Positions 8,242 through 15,287 of a DNA stretch of 20,457 bases are shown piece by piece. The DNA is taken from assembly GCA_039715055.1 (NCBI GenBank), contig JBDLID010000051.1:1-20457 (forward strand). Reading direction: 5' to 3'. Both the position numbers and the translations under genes were made by a program. Below the pieces are notes generated by a model. That model was not told the DNA's origin, did not search any database, and worked only from the letters and a program-made list of their open reading frames with translations. The first letter of the stretch is position 1; the number at the start of each line of letters is the position of its first letter. This DNA comes from JBDLID01 sp039715055 (GTDB lineage: Bacteria > Desulfobacterota > Desulfobulbia > Desulfobulbales > Desulfocapsaceae).

Positions 8242-8871
8242 TTATGTTCGTTCACAGTGGGGTGTGGTGATGGCGGGAGGGCCTGTGAGAAGCATCTCGG
8301 CGATGGTCATCTTGATTCGCGGATAGAGGTGGCGTTTGCCATCCATCAGTTCGTTTTCAAGGAGGGCCAGCTCCCTGAGCAGCGGGGTGCGTTCCACATG
8401 GGGGGCCTCCGAGTTGTGGAGAAATTTTGTTTCAACGATCTCCTGGCAGCGGAAGCAGCCGGGGAAGTTCATCCGTTGTCCGTCCGGACGAAGCATGGAG
8501 GCCGGTACGCCGTGGGTTCGGCAGACCATCAGCCGGTGTTTGTAAAGGATACAGAGACCGCCTTCGTTAAGGGGGCACATTTCACGGGGGCGTTCGTCCC
8601 TGGCCAGGGCCTCGGCGCAGCCCTGCTGGTAGCTGCGGCAGCGTTCAAGGATCTCTTCCTGTTTTTCTTCATCCCGGGCTTTGAACCCGAGCCAGAGATA
8701 GGCCCACTCCGCATAGGTGTGATGCTGAAAATAGGAGTCGCAGCAGTTGTCCGGACACCCCTGGCAGGTGAAGTTGAGTTTTTGCGCCACCCGGTCGTAG
8801 TCTTCCTCCATTTTCCTGTAGATTTCAGCCATGCGGCGGTTCAGGTTGAGGTTGAGTTCCACCTCTTTCAT
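8242..8871 (-). CDS. YkgJ-type cysteine-cluster (zinc/iron-chelating) protein
   Basis: Putative metal-binding protein of unknown biochemical role. 209 residues with twelve cysteines. CQGCPDNCC (36-44) is the typical CxxCxxxCC start of the YkgJ-like domain; CPLNEGGLCILYKHRLMVCRTHG (99-121) is the matching xCPLxxxGxCxLYxxRPxxCRxxG block (with Leu where Pro is usual), and GCFRC (138-142) adds a further pair. The N-terminal 30 residues are a charged helix. The start has a strong ribosome site (GAGGAG) and its ATG overlaps the AMMECR1 stop (ATGA), so the two are translationally coupled. The family is annotated as Fe-S or zinc binding by cysteine pattern; no enzyme activity is assigned. Confidence 0.85.
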   Translation of the reverse strand: MKEVELNLNLNRRMAEIYRKMEEDYDRVAQKLNFTCQGCPDNCCDSYFQHHTYAEWAYLWLGFKARDEEKQEEILERCRSYQQGCAEALARDERPREMCPLNEGGLCILYKHRLMVCRTHGVPASMLRPDGQRMNFPGCFRCQEIVETKFLHNSEAPHVERTPLLRELALLENELMDGKRHLYPRIKMTIAEMLLTGPPAITTPHCERT

Positions 8872-9437
8872 GTTGTCTCCTCTTCAAAACACTGAACCTG
8901 GTAGATCTTTATCTGCGGGTGGTGATCACGCCAGGCATGGTCGTTCAGGCCGGCCTTGCGGCAGAGGTGGCCGAGGAACAGTTCGGCGGCGGGCAGTTGA
9001 TCCCACACCTGGGGAAGGAAGGTGGCCGAGTGGCGGCCGTGGCTGAGGATGACGCCGTCGACTCCGGGTCGAAGTTTGTGGATGAGGTCGTCGCCGTCAT
9101 CGTATTCCAGTGCAACCGGTTCGGTGAGAATGGATATGTCGATATGGACCCTGGCGAGCTCATCGCCTGTCAGCGGTGAAAAGCGGTGATCGTTAAAGGC
9201 GGCGTTGAGGGCATTACGCTGTACCGATTCAAGAACAGAGCCGCTGGGCAGCAGGTTGCCGATACAGCCACGCAGCTGGCCGCCAATCTTGAGGGTGACA
9301 AAGGTACCCCGCTCAGAGTCAAGCCCTGAGTCTCCCTGTTGCTGCACCGGTTGCCGGCCGCTGAGCTGTGTGTCAATGGTCTCCCGAGCCAGTCGCAACA
9401 GCTGTTTACCCTGCTCGTCACTGAGAAAATCGGTCAT
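8868..9437 (-). CDS. amrA: AMMECR1-domain protein (AmmeMemoRadiSam system protein A)
   Basis: AMMECR1-fold protein, conserved from bacteria to humans, biochemical role not established. 189 residues. Diagnostic motif RGCIG at 56-60, followed by NAAFNDHRFSPLT (78-90), HIDISILTEP (98-107), GVDGVIL (125-131) and ATFLPQVWDQLP (138-149). In many bacteria the gene travels with a Memo-like protein and a radical SAM protein; neither is in this window, so it is called protein A on domain grounds only. It follows the OleA-like gene by 15 bp with a good ribosome site (GGGGAG) and overlaps the YkgJ-type gene by 4 bp. The set suggests a conserved operon, but what process unites them is unknown. Confidence 0.92.
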   Translation of the reverse strand: MTDFLSDEQGKQLLRLARETIDTQLSGRQPVQQQGDSGLDSERGTFVTLKIGGQLRGCIGNLLPSGSVLESVQRNALNAAFNDHRFSPLTGDELARVHIDISILTEPVALEYDDGDDLIHKLRPGVDGVILSHGRHSATFLPQVWDQLPAAELFLGHLCRKAGLNDHAWRDHHPQIKIYQVQCFEEETT

Positions 9438-9452
9438 CTCTACTCCCCTGTT

Positions 9453-10496
9453 TTACCCCTTGGGCCATTTCACACCCAGCATCAGACAGTTGATGCCGGA
9501 GCCGATACCGAGCAGCGCCGCCTTCATTCCCGGCGCAAAGGCCCCCTGGTCCATGGCCATGGCCAAGGTGATGGGGGCGGATACCGATCCCACATTACCA
9601 AGCACGCTCAAGGTTTGGAAGTTTTTTTCATGGTTCAGGCCCAGGGTCTCAAAGAGCAGTTTGGCATGGGCCGTACCCACCTGGTGGCAGCAGAAACAGT
9701 CAATATCATCATCCTGCCAGCCGGATTTGGCAGTAAAGCGCTGCCAGGCACGGTTGGCGGTTTCCACTCCCTGGACCAGGAGCTCCTCTGAATTGGTCTC
9801 CATGAGGGTGGTTTCACTGCCGCAATGGTCGCCCTGGCAGAGGTTTGAGTGAGCAGTGTTGGCCAGCCAGGCACCGTGGCGGAGCATGGGGCGTTGTTCG
9901 CTCTCTTCGGCTCTCGTCATATAGAGGGCAACCGCACCGGAACCGATGGTCAGCGAGGCAAAGGCGGGCTTGATGGATTTACGGGTCAGGGTTGTATCGG
10001 CCAGCATGGAGGAGATGGTTGATTCGACAAGCTCCTCTGCGGTTTCACCGGCAACCACCAGCCCGTTTTCCACCTGGCCCAGCTCAATCATATTGGCGAG
10101 CATGACCATGCCGTCAAGGAAACCGAGACAGGCGTTTGAGATATCAAAGATGAGGCAGTCAGGGGCGAGGCCGAGGCTGTTGTGGACAAATGAGGCGGTG
10201 GCCGGCTCCATCATGTCTCTGGAGACGGAGGTGAAGATCAGGCATTGTATCGTAGCGGGATCAATATCACCACGCTTGAGGGCGTCTTGTCCGGCAAGGC
10301 TTGCCCCCTGGCTGGGCCGTGTGCCCCTGTCCCAGAAGCGCCGTTCGGAAATACCGCTCATCAGTTCCAGGCGGCCGACAGGCAGCTTGAGGCGTTCGTA
10401 GAGTGGGGCCAGCCGGAGCTCAATTTCTTCCGAACTCAGCCGGTGAGGCGGCAGGGCATAGCCAAAGCTGTGGAGGCAGGCGTGTGTGTAATGCAT
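9453..10496 (-). CDS. OleA-like/FabH-type beta-ketoacyl synthase III (thiolase superfamily)
   Basis: Condenses acyl chains by a Claisen reaction through a cysteine thioester. 347 residues from the ATG at 10496. Catalytic triad visible: Cys123 in SNACLGF, His271 in CHQVGTAH, Asn301 in LGNVGSVSAP. Glu97 in SRDMMEPATASFVH sits 26 residues before the Cys; Xanthomonas OleA has its partner-subunit Glu117 26 residues before Cys143, so OleA-type head-to-head condensation of two acyl-CoAs is favoured over FabH. OleB, OleC and OleD are not in the window. The start was chosen because upstream in-frame sequence to 10619 is mobile-element DNA, not family sequence; no ribosome site is evident in front of 10496. 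First gene of the six-gene operon. A FabH-like priming enzyme remains the alternative. Confidence 0.82.
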   Translation of the reverse strand: MHYTHACLHSFGYALPPHRLSSEEIELRLAPLYERLKLPVGRLELMSGISERRFWDRGTRPSQGASLAGQDALKRGDIDPATIQCLIFTSVSRDMMEPATASFVHNSLGLAPDCLIFDISNACLGFLDGMVMLANMIELGQVENGLVVAGETAEELVESTISSMLADTTLTRKSIKPAFASLTIGSGAVALYMTRAEESEQRPMLRHGAWLANTAHSNLCQGDHCGSETTLMETNSEELLVQGVETANRAWQRFTAKSGWQDDDIDCFCCHQVGTAHAKLLFETLGLNHEKNFQTLSVLGNVGSVSAPITLAMAMDQGAFAPGMKAALLGIGSGINCLMLGVKWPKG

Positions 10497-10503
10497 GGTT
10501 GTG

Positions 10504-10512
10504 ATCTGTTGA
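10504..10512 (+). repeat. Target-site duplication, left copy
   Basis: ATCTGTTGA, identical to 10672-10680 on the other side of the MITE-like element. The last two bases (GA) also fit the start of the element's inverted repeat, so the true duplication may be 7 bp (ATCTGTT). Confidence 0.7.
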
Positions 10513-10671
10513 TGGCGTCGTAAAAAGTCCGATCTACTGTGTTGTGGGTTTTCAACAGACCTTCGACATACCATATGTATTGCCGAAGTCCTGTTGAAAA
10601 CCCACGCCTTGTATGTCAAACATTTTACTTAGCCATCTTTGAGTCAGTGATGGACTTTTTACGAGTCCATC
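10511..10671. mobile_element. MITE-like element with terminal inverted repeats
   Basis: About 160 bp with no gene. The left end begins GATGGCGTCGTAAAAAGTCC (10511-10530); the reverse complement of the right end (10652-10671) is GATGGACTCGTAAAAAGTCC, 18 of 20 identical. The right end by itself folds into an 8-bp hairpin (GATGGACT and AGTCCATC around TTTTACG, 10649-10671). The centre is a long palindrome with perfect 15-bp arms. A 7-9 bp direct repeat flanks the whole. These are the marks of a non-autonomous transposable element mobilised by a transposase elsewhere. It sits 14 bp upstream of the OleA-like ATG, between that gene and its likely promoter. Confidence 0.8.
10544..10605. repeat. Internal long palindrome of the MITE-like element
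   Basis: Perfect 15-bp inverted arms GTGGGTTTTCAACAG (10544-10558) and CTGTTGAAAACCCAC (10591-10605) enclose 32 bp that are themselves an imperfect palindrome (CTTCG...CGAAG around CATATG). Transcribed from either strand it would fold into one long hairpin. Confidence 0.85.
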
Positions 10672-10680
10672 ATCTGTTGA
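10672..10680 (+). repeat. Target-site duplication, right copy
   Basis: ATCTGTTGA, matching 10504-10512. Removing the element plus one copy rebuilds a simple sequence joining the operon's upstream region to the OleA-like start. Confidence 0.7.
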
Positions 10681-10706
10681 CGATTGAAAGAGCTGATGAG
10701 GCCGAG

Positions 10707-10735
10707 AATGTAACAGGTATCGGCTGCAAACACAA
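10707..10735 (-). promoter_or_regulatory. Candidate promoter for the OleA-like/amrA/larC/pgpA operon
   Basis: On the minus strand, TTGTGT (10730-10735), a 17-bp spacer and TACATT (10707-10712). Both boxes match the sigma-70 consensus at about four of six bases with ideal spacing. It lies upstream of the MITE-like element, so the transcript would carry the element's hairpins in its leader. Assigned by eye. Confidence 0.35.
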
Positions 10736-10817
10736 GCCGGAGACGGCAGGCCCGCCCTCAAACCCTGTCATTGCGGGTAATTGGCAGCCGTTATGGGGTC
10801 AGTTGAGAATATTTAAC

Positions 10818-10826
10818 TGGTATTAT
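10818..10826 (+). promoter_or_regulatory. Possible extended -10 promoter for trkH
   Basis: TGGTATTAT: an extended -10 element (TGn) followed by TATTAT, five of six to consensus. No good -35 box stands at the right distance. It would give a leader of roughly 115 bases. A second TATTAT follows at 10831-10836. Confidence 0.3.
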
Positions 10827-10949
10827 CCGATATTATGTTATTTATATCTCTTGTTGGCAAGTGAAGCGTGATGTCGGAAGCCGACTGACCCGAAGGCTAC
10901 GCCCCTGCAAGGAACACAAATTGATAACGTGTTGATTTCATAAAACTCA

Positions 10950-12407
10950 ATGCATTTTTCCTCCATCGCTCATGTCATCGGTGTGCTGCTGGTCGTCACC
11001 GGCTGCTCGATGTTTCTGCCTGTCGGCTGCTCACTTTATTTCAGTGAGTCCGACCTCTATCCGCTGCTCTACTCGGCATTGATCTGCCTGGTTCCGGGCC
11101 TGACACTTGTCTGGCTCTTTCGCAAGGCCAATGACCTGGCGATCAAGGACGGTTTTTTCATCGCCGTGATCGGCTGGATCATCGTCTCGACTTTTTCCGC
11201 CCTGCCCTACATGATTCACGGCTCCATCCCTTCCTTTACCGATGCCTTTTTTGAGATGATCTCCGGTTACACCACCACCGGTGCCACCATTCTCACCGAT
11301 ATTGAAGCGCTGCCCCACGGTCTGCTGTTCTGGCGCAGCCAGACTCATCTTCTCGGCGGTATGGGCTTTCTCACCCTGGCCATTATTTTCCTGCCCCACG
11401 GTATGGGCGGCCTGAGGCTGTTTCGTGCCGAGTCCAGTCCGGGCCAGGTGATCACCAAGGAAAAATTCAAGCCGCGCAACCGTGATACCATGGTCATGCT
11501 GTGGTGGATCTATATCGGTCTCAACCTGCTTCAGACCATCCTCCTGGTCCTTGGCGGCATGGAACTCTTCGACGCCCTCTGCACCGCCTTCGGCACCGTG
11601 TCGACGGCGGGCTATTCACCGAAAAATGCTTCCATCGGCCACTATAACTCCGCCTATTTCGACTGGGTCATCATCTGCTTCATGTTCCTCGGCGGGGTCA
11701 GTTTTGTTCTGCTTTACCAGTTCCTGCGCGGTGATATCAAGGCACTGCGGATCAATACCGAGTTCCGCTGGTATCTGGCCTTTACCGGTTTTTTCTGTAT
11801 TGCGGTGAGCCTGATTCTCTATCACAACGGCAGCTATGAAAGCTTTGCTGATTCCCTGCGCTACGGGACATTTCAGGTCGTCTCTCTTTTGACCACAACC
11901 GGTTTTGGCACTGCTGATTACGAGCTGTGGCCCCAGGCCGCCCAGATGTTTCTCTTCATGGTCTGCTTTATCGGTGCCTGTGCCGGTTCAACCACCAGCG
12001 GCATCAAGGTGATCCACTATACGATCATCACCAAGTTCATCTCTTCGGCGGTGCGCAAGATCTTTTTTCAGCCCATGGCCGTAATCTCGGTAAGAATCAA
12101 TAAGCGGACCGTAGATAATAATATCATTACACTTGCGTTGTGTTATTTTATTATTAATATTTTTATGATCCTCATCGGCGGCTGTGTCATGACGCTTGTT
12201 GATGACATGGATTATGTGACAGCCATGAGTTCAGTGATTGCCGCACTGATGAATATCGGGCCCGGCTTCGGCGATGTCGGCCCCACTGAAAACTACGCCT
12301 TTATCTCCGATACAGGCAAGTGGTTTCTGTCCTGGAATATGCTGGTGGGCAGGCTGGAGATGTTTTCCGCCCTGGTCATTTTCTACCCCTCGTTCTGGAA
12401 GAAATAA
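10950..12407 (+). CDS. trkH: Trk potassium uptake protein TrkH
   Basis: Membrane-spanning K+ channel/transporter subunit that works with the cytosolic regulator TrkA. 485 residues, typical length. The four pore-loop filter sequences are all visible: TTTGATIL (108-115), STAGYSP (218-224), TTTGFGTAD (315-323) and NIGPGFGDVGP (435-445). GSTTSGIK (346-353) and NMLVGRLE (463-470) are further TrkH signatures. The start is the first one possible, since an in-frame stop lies three codons before the ATG. No ribosome site is obvious; AAGGAA at about 10908 is too far away. trkA lies convergently 442 bp downstream instead of in the same operon, with a PilZ gene between them. Confidence 0.96.
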   Translation: MHFSSIAHVIGVLLVVTGCSMFLPVGCSLYFSESDLYPLLYSALICLVPGLTLVWLFRKANDLAIKDGFFIAVIGWIIVSTFSALPYMIHGSIPSFTDAFFEMISGYTTTGATILTDIEALPHGLLFWRSQTHLLGGMGFLTLAIIFLPHGMGGLRLFRAESSPGQVITKEKFKPRNRDTMVMLWWIYIGLNLLQTILLVLGGMELFDALCTAFGTVSTAGYSPKNASIGHYNSAYFDWVIICFMFLGGVSFVLLYQFLRGDIKALRINTEFRWYLAFTGFFCIAVSLILYHNGSYESFADSLRYGTFQVVSLLTTTGFGTADYELWPQAAQMFLFMVCFIGACAGSTTSGIKVIHYTIITKFISSAVRKIFFQPMAVISVRINKRTVDNNIITLALCYFIINIFMILIGGCVMTLVDDMDYVTAMSSVIAALMNIGPGFGDVGPTENYAFISDTGKWFLSWNMLVGRLEMFSALVIFYPSFWKK

Positions 12408-12427
12408 ATGAGTCAAAGAGTCTGAAT

Positions 12428-12835
12428 ATGGGTAAAGAAGAAAGACGTAAACCTGCGCGTTACAGGTCAAAGTTCAACGGCGCGCTGTATCTTTATAATA
12501 CAAAGAGCGGCAGCCGGATCTCCAATTCCCTGGACTGCCGGGTTTTCAATTTGTCCCGCATGGGCGCGGGCATCATGACCAACAGGATCTTTGTCGACAA
12601 TCAGCACTTCTTTTTTGATGCTCTGGGTTCTGAAGAGGTTTTCCTCGGCCTGGAGGTCAGTGTGGCCAGTGATCCGGGCCAGTCGACCACCATCGTTCTG
12701 GAGGGACAGCCGGTCTGGTTCGACCGTATCCCGGATGAGGAGCTCACTCCGTTCCAGATGGGCGTCGAGTTTTCCAGGAAAATTCCCAGCGAACAGTGGG
12801 GGCTTATAAAGAAATACGGTTTGGATCTTGCCTGA
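12428..12835 (+). CDS. PilZ domain protein, candidate c-di-GMP receptor
   Basis: Likely cytosolic c-di-GMP-binding protein. 135 residues. The N-terminus MGKEERRKPARYR holds the RxxxR motif (R7-R11) and NLSRMGAG (41-48) is the (D/N)xSxxG motif; both bind the dinucleotide in PilZ domains. MGVEF (111-115) is the usual closing strand. Start chosen at 12428 because it puts RxxxR at the N-terminus as in many single-domain PilZ proteins; a longer in-frame reading from 12320 would lie inside trkH. It begins 20 bp after trkH and is probably co-transcribed, which suggests, but does not show, a link between c-di-GMP and potassium uptake. Confidence 0.85.
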   Translation: MGKEERRKPARYRSKFNGALYLYNTKSGSRISNSLDCRVFNLSRMGAGIMTNRIFVDNQHFFFDALGSEEVFLGLEVSVASDPGQSTTIVLEGQPVWFDRIPDEELTPFQMGVEFSRKIPSEQWGLIKKYGLDLA

Positions 12836-12849
12836 GTCTGTGGTCGCTG

Positions 12850-14250
12850 TCAGGCGGAAAAGAGATCTCTCACCTCTTTATGGTGGAGGGAGTCGCTGAC
12901 GACGATGGCCCGGTCGCCGGCATGGATATGGGTCTCGCCCATGGCGGTTTCCCACTCACCGTCACGGAAGACCGAACCGATAATGATGTGACCGGACAGC
13001 AGGTTGTCAAGTTTGGCCAGCGGTTTTCTGGTGATGGGCGAATTCTGGGCTGCGATCAGGTCAATTACTTCAGCCTCGAAACCGTGCATGTGGGAAACTG
13101 AAAGCAGTTCACTGCGCCTGATAAAGGTAAATATCTCGTTACCGGCAAGTATCTTTTTATTGATGGCGATGTCTGAGCCCGAGGTTGAGGCCAGCACCAC
13201 ATACTCCTCCTTGTTGACCAGGGAGATGGTCTTGGTCCGGCTCTGCTGATAGCCCCTGGTATCGGCCAGATGCTTGACCAGCATGCAGGTCATGATGTTG
13301 ATCTCGTTCTCACTGGTAGTGGCGATAAAGGTGTCGATGTCGGCAAGTCCCGCAGCATCGAGGACGTCCTTGTCCGAACCGTCACCCACCAGAACTTCGG
13401 TATCGGGCAGCATGTCCGAGAGGATTTCGGCCCGTTTTTCATTTTTTTCAAGGAGTTTGACGCGCATTGTCTTGCCGAGCAGCTCGGCAATCCGGCTGCC
13501 GACCATGCCGCCGCCAACGATCATCACCCGCAGCCGTCGCTCCCTCTTGACCCCGGTCAGTTCCATGAGGCGGGGCAGTTCCTCGGTATCGCCCATGATC
13601 AGGACATGGTCCTGGGGCAGAATCTGGTTCTTGCCGGTGGGAATGATGGTCTGGATGCCACGGGCAATGGCCACCACCCGAAACGACAGGTCCGAATATT
13701 GCTGACCGATCTCAATTAATGTCTTGTTGGCCAGCGGTGACTTTTCGTCGATGCGGGTGCCGAGTGCCTGCATCTTGCCCAGAGCGATTTCAATGATCTC
13801 GTCACCCGCGGTCCGTTTGATCAGGCGGACGATTTCCTGGGCAGCCAGCTCCTCGGGGTGGATAAAGAGATCAACCTTGAGATCTTCACCCTTGAGCAGG
13901 GAGTCGTCATGGCCAAATTCCGTGGAGCGGACCCGGGCAATCTTCTGCTCGATACCGAAGCGGTCTGCGATCATCGCTGACATCATGTTGACCGCGTCAT
14001 TGTCGGTCACCGCGATCATGGTGTCCATCTCCTTTGCCCCGGCATCCTTCCAGCATTTGATGGACATGGCGGAGCCGATGATAAAGCGGGCGTCGAGGCT
14101 CTCGTCGGCACGGCGGATCAGGTCCGGGTCCTCTTCGATAATGGTCAGGGCGTGGCCCTCGTGAACCAGCCGTTTAGCCAGGTAAAGGCCGATGCCGCCA
14201 AGACCGAGGATGAGGATGTTCTCTGAGTTCGTATGTTTTTTACCAAACAT
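12850..14250 (-). CDS. trkA: Trk potassium uptake regulatory protein TrkA
   Basis: Cytosolic NAD(H)/nucleotide-binding gating subunit of the Trk K+ system. 466 residues with the full duplicated layout: RCK-N domain 1 starting ILILGLGGIG (12-21), TrkA-C at about 140-225, RCK-N domain 2 starting VMIVGGGMVG (242-251), and a second TrkA-C to the end. GDGSDKDVL (289-297) in the second half fits family sequence. Transcribed towards trkH and the PilZ gene, with only 14 bp between the converging stop codons. No ribosome site precedes the ATG, while a TATAAT box ends 8 bp upstream, so translation may be leaderless. Confidence 0.96.
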   Translation of the reverse strand: MFGKKHTNSENILILGLGGIGLYLAKRLVHEGHALTIIEEDPDLIRRADESLDARFIIGSAMSIKCWKDAGAKEMDTMIAVTDNDAVNMMSAMIADRFGIEQKIARVRSTEFGHDDSLLKGEDLKVDLFIHPEELAAQEIVRLIKRTAGDEIIEIALGKMQALGTRIDEKSPLANKTLIEIGQQYSDLSFRVVAIARGIQTIIPTGKNQILPQDHVLIMGDTEELPRLMELTGVKRERRLRVMIVGGGMVGSRIAELLGKTMRVKLLEKNEKRAEILSDMLPDTEVLVGDGSDKDVLDAAGLADIDTFIATTSENEINIMTCMLVKHLADTRGYQQSRTKTISLVNKEEYVVLASTSGSDIAINKKILAGNEIFTFIRRSELLSVSHMHGFEAEVIDLIAAQNSPITRKPLAKLDNLLSGHIIIGSVFRDGEWETAMGETHIHAGDRAIVVSDSLHHKEVRDLFSA

Positions 14251-14258
14251 AAATTTCT

Positions 14259-14264
14259 ATTATA
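14259..14264 (-). promoter_or_regulatory. Perfect -10 box close to the trkA start
   Basis: TATAAT on the minus strand, with only 8 bp between it and the trkA ATG (14248-14250). A transcript started from it would begin within a few bases of the ATG. No good -35 hexamer is seen at 16-18 bp. The AT-rich surroundings make chance occurrence possible. Confidence 0.35.
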
Positions 14265-14378
14265 TATCAATATGTTGCTTGAAAATAAATGAGCTGGTCA
14301 ACTACTTTACACCATGTGCAGATAAAAGACAAAAGTGGTTTACAGGAAAAGGGTGAACGGATACCTTATGTTGCTTTA

Positions 14379-14495
14379 ACCCTGCACCCTCAACCTTCCA
14401 CCCTGTACCTTTTTTCTACTCCTTAAACCCTCAACCTTTCACCCTGGACCTTTTTTCTACTCCTTACACCTTAAACCTTTCACCCTATACCTTTC
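14379..14495. repeat. Heptamer tandem repeat with 41-bp higher-order unit
   Basis: The stretch can be read as consecutive 7-mers of the form ACCYTNN (ACCCTGC, ACCCTCA, ACCTTCC, ACCCTGT, ACCTTTT and so on). Five heptamers plus one 6-mer (CCTTAA or CCTTAC) make a 41-bp unit: 14386-14426 and 14427-14467 differ at three positions, and a partial third copy covers 14468-14495. One strand is pyrimidine-rich throughout. It lies between trkA and the amidohydrolase, ending 9 bp before the latter's ATG. Copy number probably varies between strains. Confidence 0.85.
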
Positions 14496-14504
14496 TGTTA
14501 CGTT

Positions 14505-15287
14505 ATGATTATCGACTTTCATACCCACGCCTTTCCCGACAGGATAGCCGAGAGGGCTGTACCAGCACTGGCCGAAGAGGGTAAAATCCCCGCCCATACC
14601 GACGGCACCGTTGACGGTCTCCTGCGGTCAATGGATATGGCCGGTATTGAGAAGAGCGTAATCTGTTCCATTGCCACCCGGCCGGAGCAGTTTTCAGCAA
14701 TTTTCGACTGGTCAAAAAAGATTCGCTCCAAACGGTTGACGCCGCTGCTGTCCATTCATCCCGAGGATCCCAACCCTGCTGAAAAGGTGCAGGTGGTGGC
14801 AGACCACGGTTTTGCCGGTATCAAGCTGCACCCTTACTACCAGGACTTCTATCTGGATGAAGATCGTCTTGATCCGCTCTACCAGAGCCTGAGCGACCAT
14901 GGCCTGCTGCTGGTCAGCCACTGCGGCTATGACATCGCCTTTCCCAGGGAGCGGCGGGCGGATCCGGCCCGGATTCTAACGGTGATGGCCCGTTTCCCGG
15001 ATTTGAAGCTGATCACCACCCATTTCGGTGGTTGGGATATCTGGGATGAAGTGGAAGAAAGTCTTCTCGGCAGAGAGATTTATATGGAAATCTCTTTTGC
15101 CCTCAGTTACCTTTCCAGGGAGAAGGCTGTTGATATGATCGGAAAACATCCTGCCGACTATCTGCTCTTTGGTTCAGACTCCCCCTGGGAGGACCAGCTG
15201 GCAGCAGTCAATCAGCTTAAAGGGCTCGGTTTAACCGAAAACCTCTTAAAAAAGATCCTTGGCCGAAACGGGGCCAGGCTGTTATGA
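14505..15287 (+). CDS. Metal-dependent hydrolase, amidohydrolase-2 type TIM barrel
   Basis: Probable metal-dependent hydrolase or decarboxylase of unknown substrate. 260 residues. DFHTHAFPD at the N-terminus gives the HxH pair (H6, H8); GIKLHP (105-110) carries a candidate carbamylated or metal-bridging Lys; SHCGYD (138-143), TTHFGGWD (171-178) and FGSDSPWED (222-230) supply H139, H173 and D225, the usual order of ligands in PF04909-like enzymes. No ribosome site precedes the ATG, and the heptamer repeat ends 9 bp before it. Its stop overlaps the next gene's start (ATGA), so the two are coupled. The fold is clear; the specific activity is not. Confidence 0.87.
   Translation: MIIDFHTHAFPDRIAERAVPALAEEGKIPAHTDGTVDGLLRSMDMAGIEKSVICSIATRPEQFSAIFDWSKKIRSKRLTPLLSIHPEDPNPAEKVQVVADHGFAGIKLHPYYQDFYLDEDRLDPLYQSLSDHGLLLVSHCGYDIAFPRERRADPARILTVMARFPDLKLITTHFGGWDIWDEVEESLLGREIYMEISFALSYLSREKAVDMIGKHPADYLLFGSDSPWEDQLAAVNQLKGLGLTENLLKKILGRNGARLL

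Larger units (their letters stand above)
10681..10949. other. Divergent intergenic region and trkH leader
   Basis: About 270 bases with no credible gene. It holds the candidate minus-strand promoter above, an AT-rich tract at 10804-10850, and before trkH a short hairpin GTCGG-AAG-CCGAC (10873-10885). GGGTCAGT (10796-10803) and ACTGACCC (10884-10891) form an 8-bp inverted pair about 80 bp apart, so part of the region could fold. I recognise no known riboswitch, including the c-di-AMP ydaO type often found before potassium genes. Confidence 0.4.

Noticed and set aside
8230..8895. 221-codon plus-strand open frame opposite the YkgJ-type gene
   Set aside because: The minus strand holds a domain-supported, coupled gene; the plus frame has no recognisable domain.
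10497..10619. In-frame N-terminal extension of the OleA-like protein by about 41 residues
   Set aside because: These codons lie in the MITE-like element and its flank; family sequence begins at the ATG at 10496.
12320..12427. N-terminal extension of the PilZ protein
   Set aside because: It would lie within the trkH coding region; the RxxxR motif starts right after the ATG at 12428.
14379..14495. CRISPR array
   Set aside because: The 41-bp units are directly adjacent with no unique spacers and are built from heptamers.
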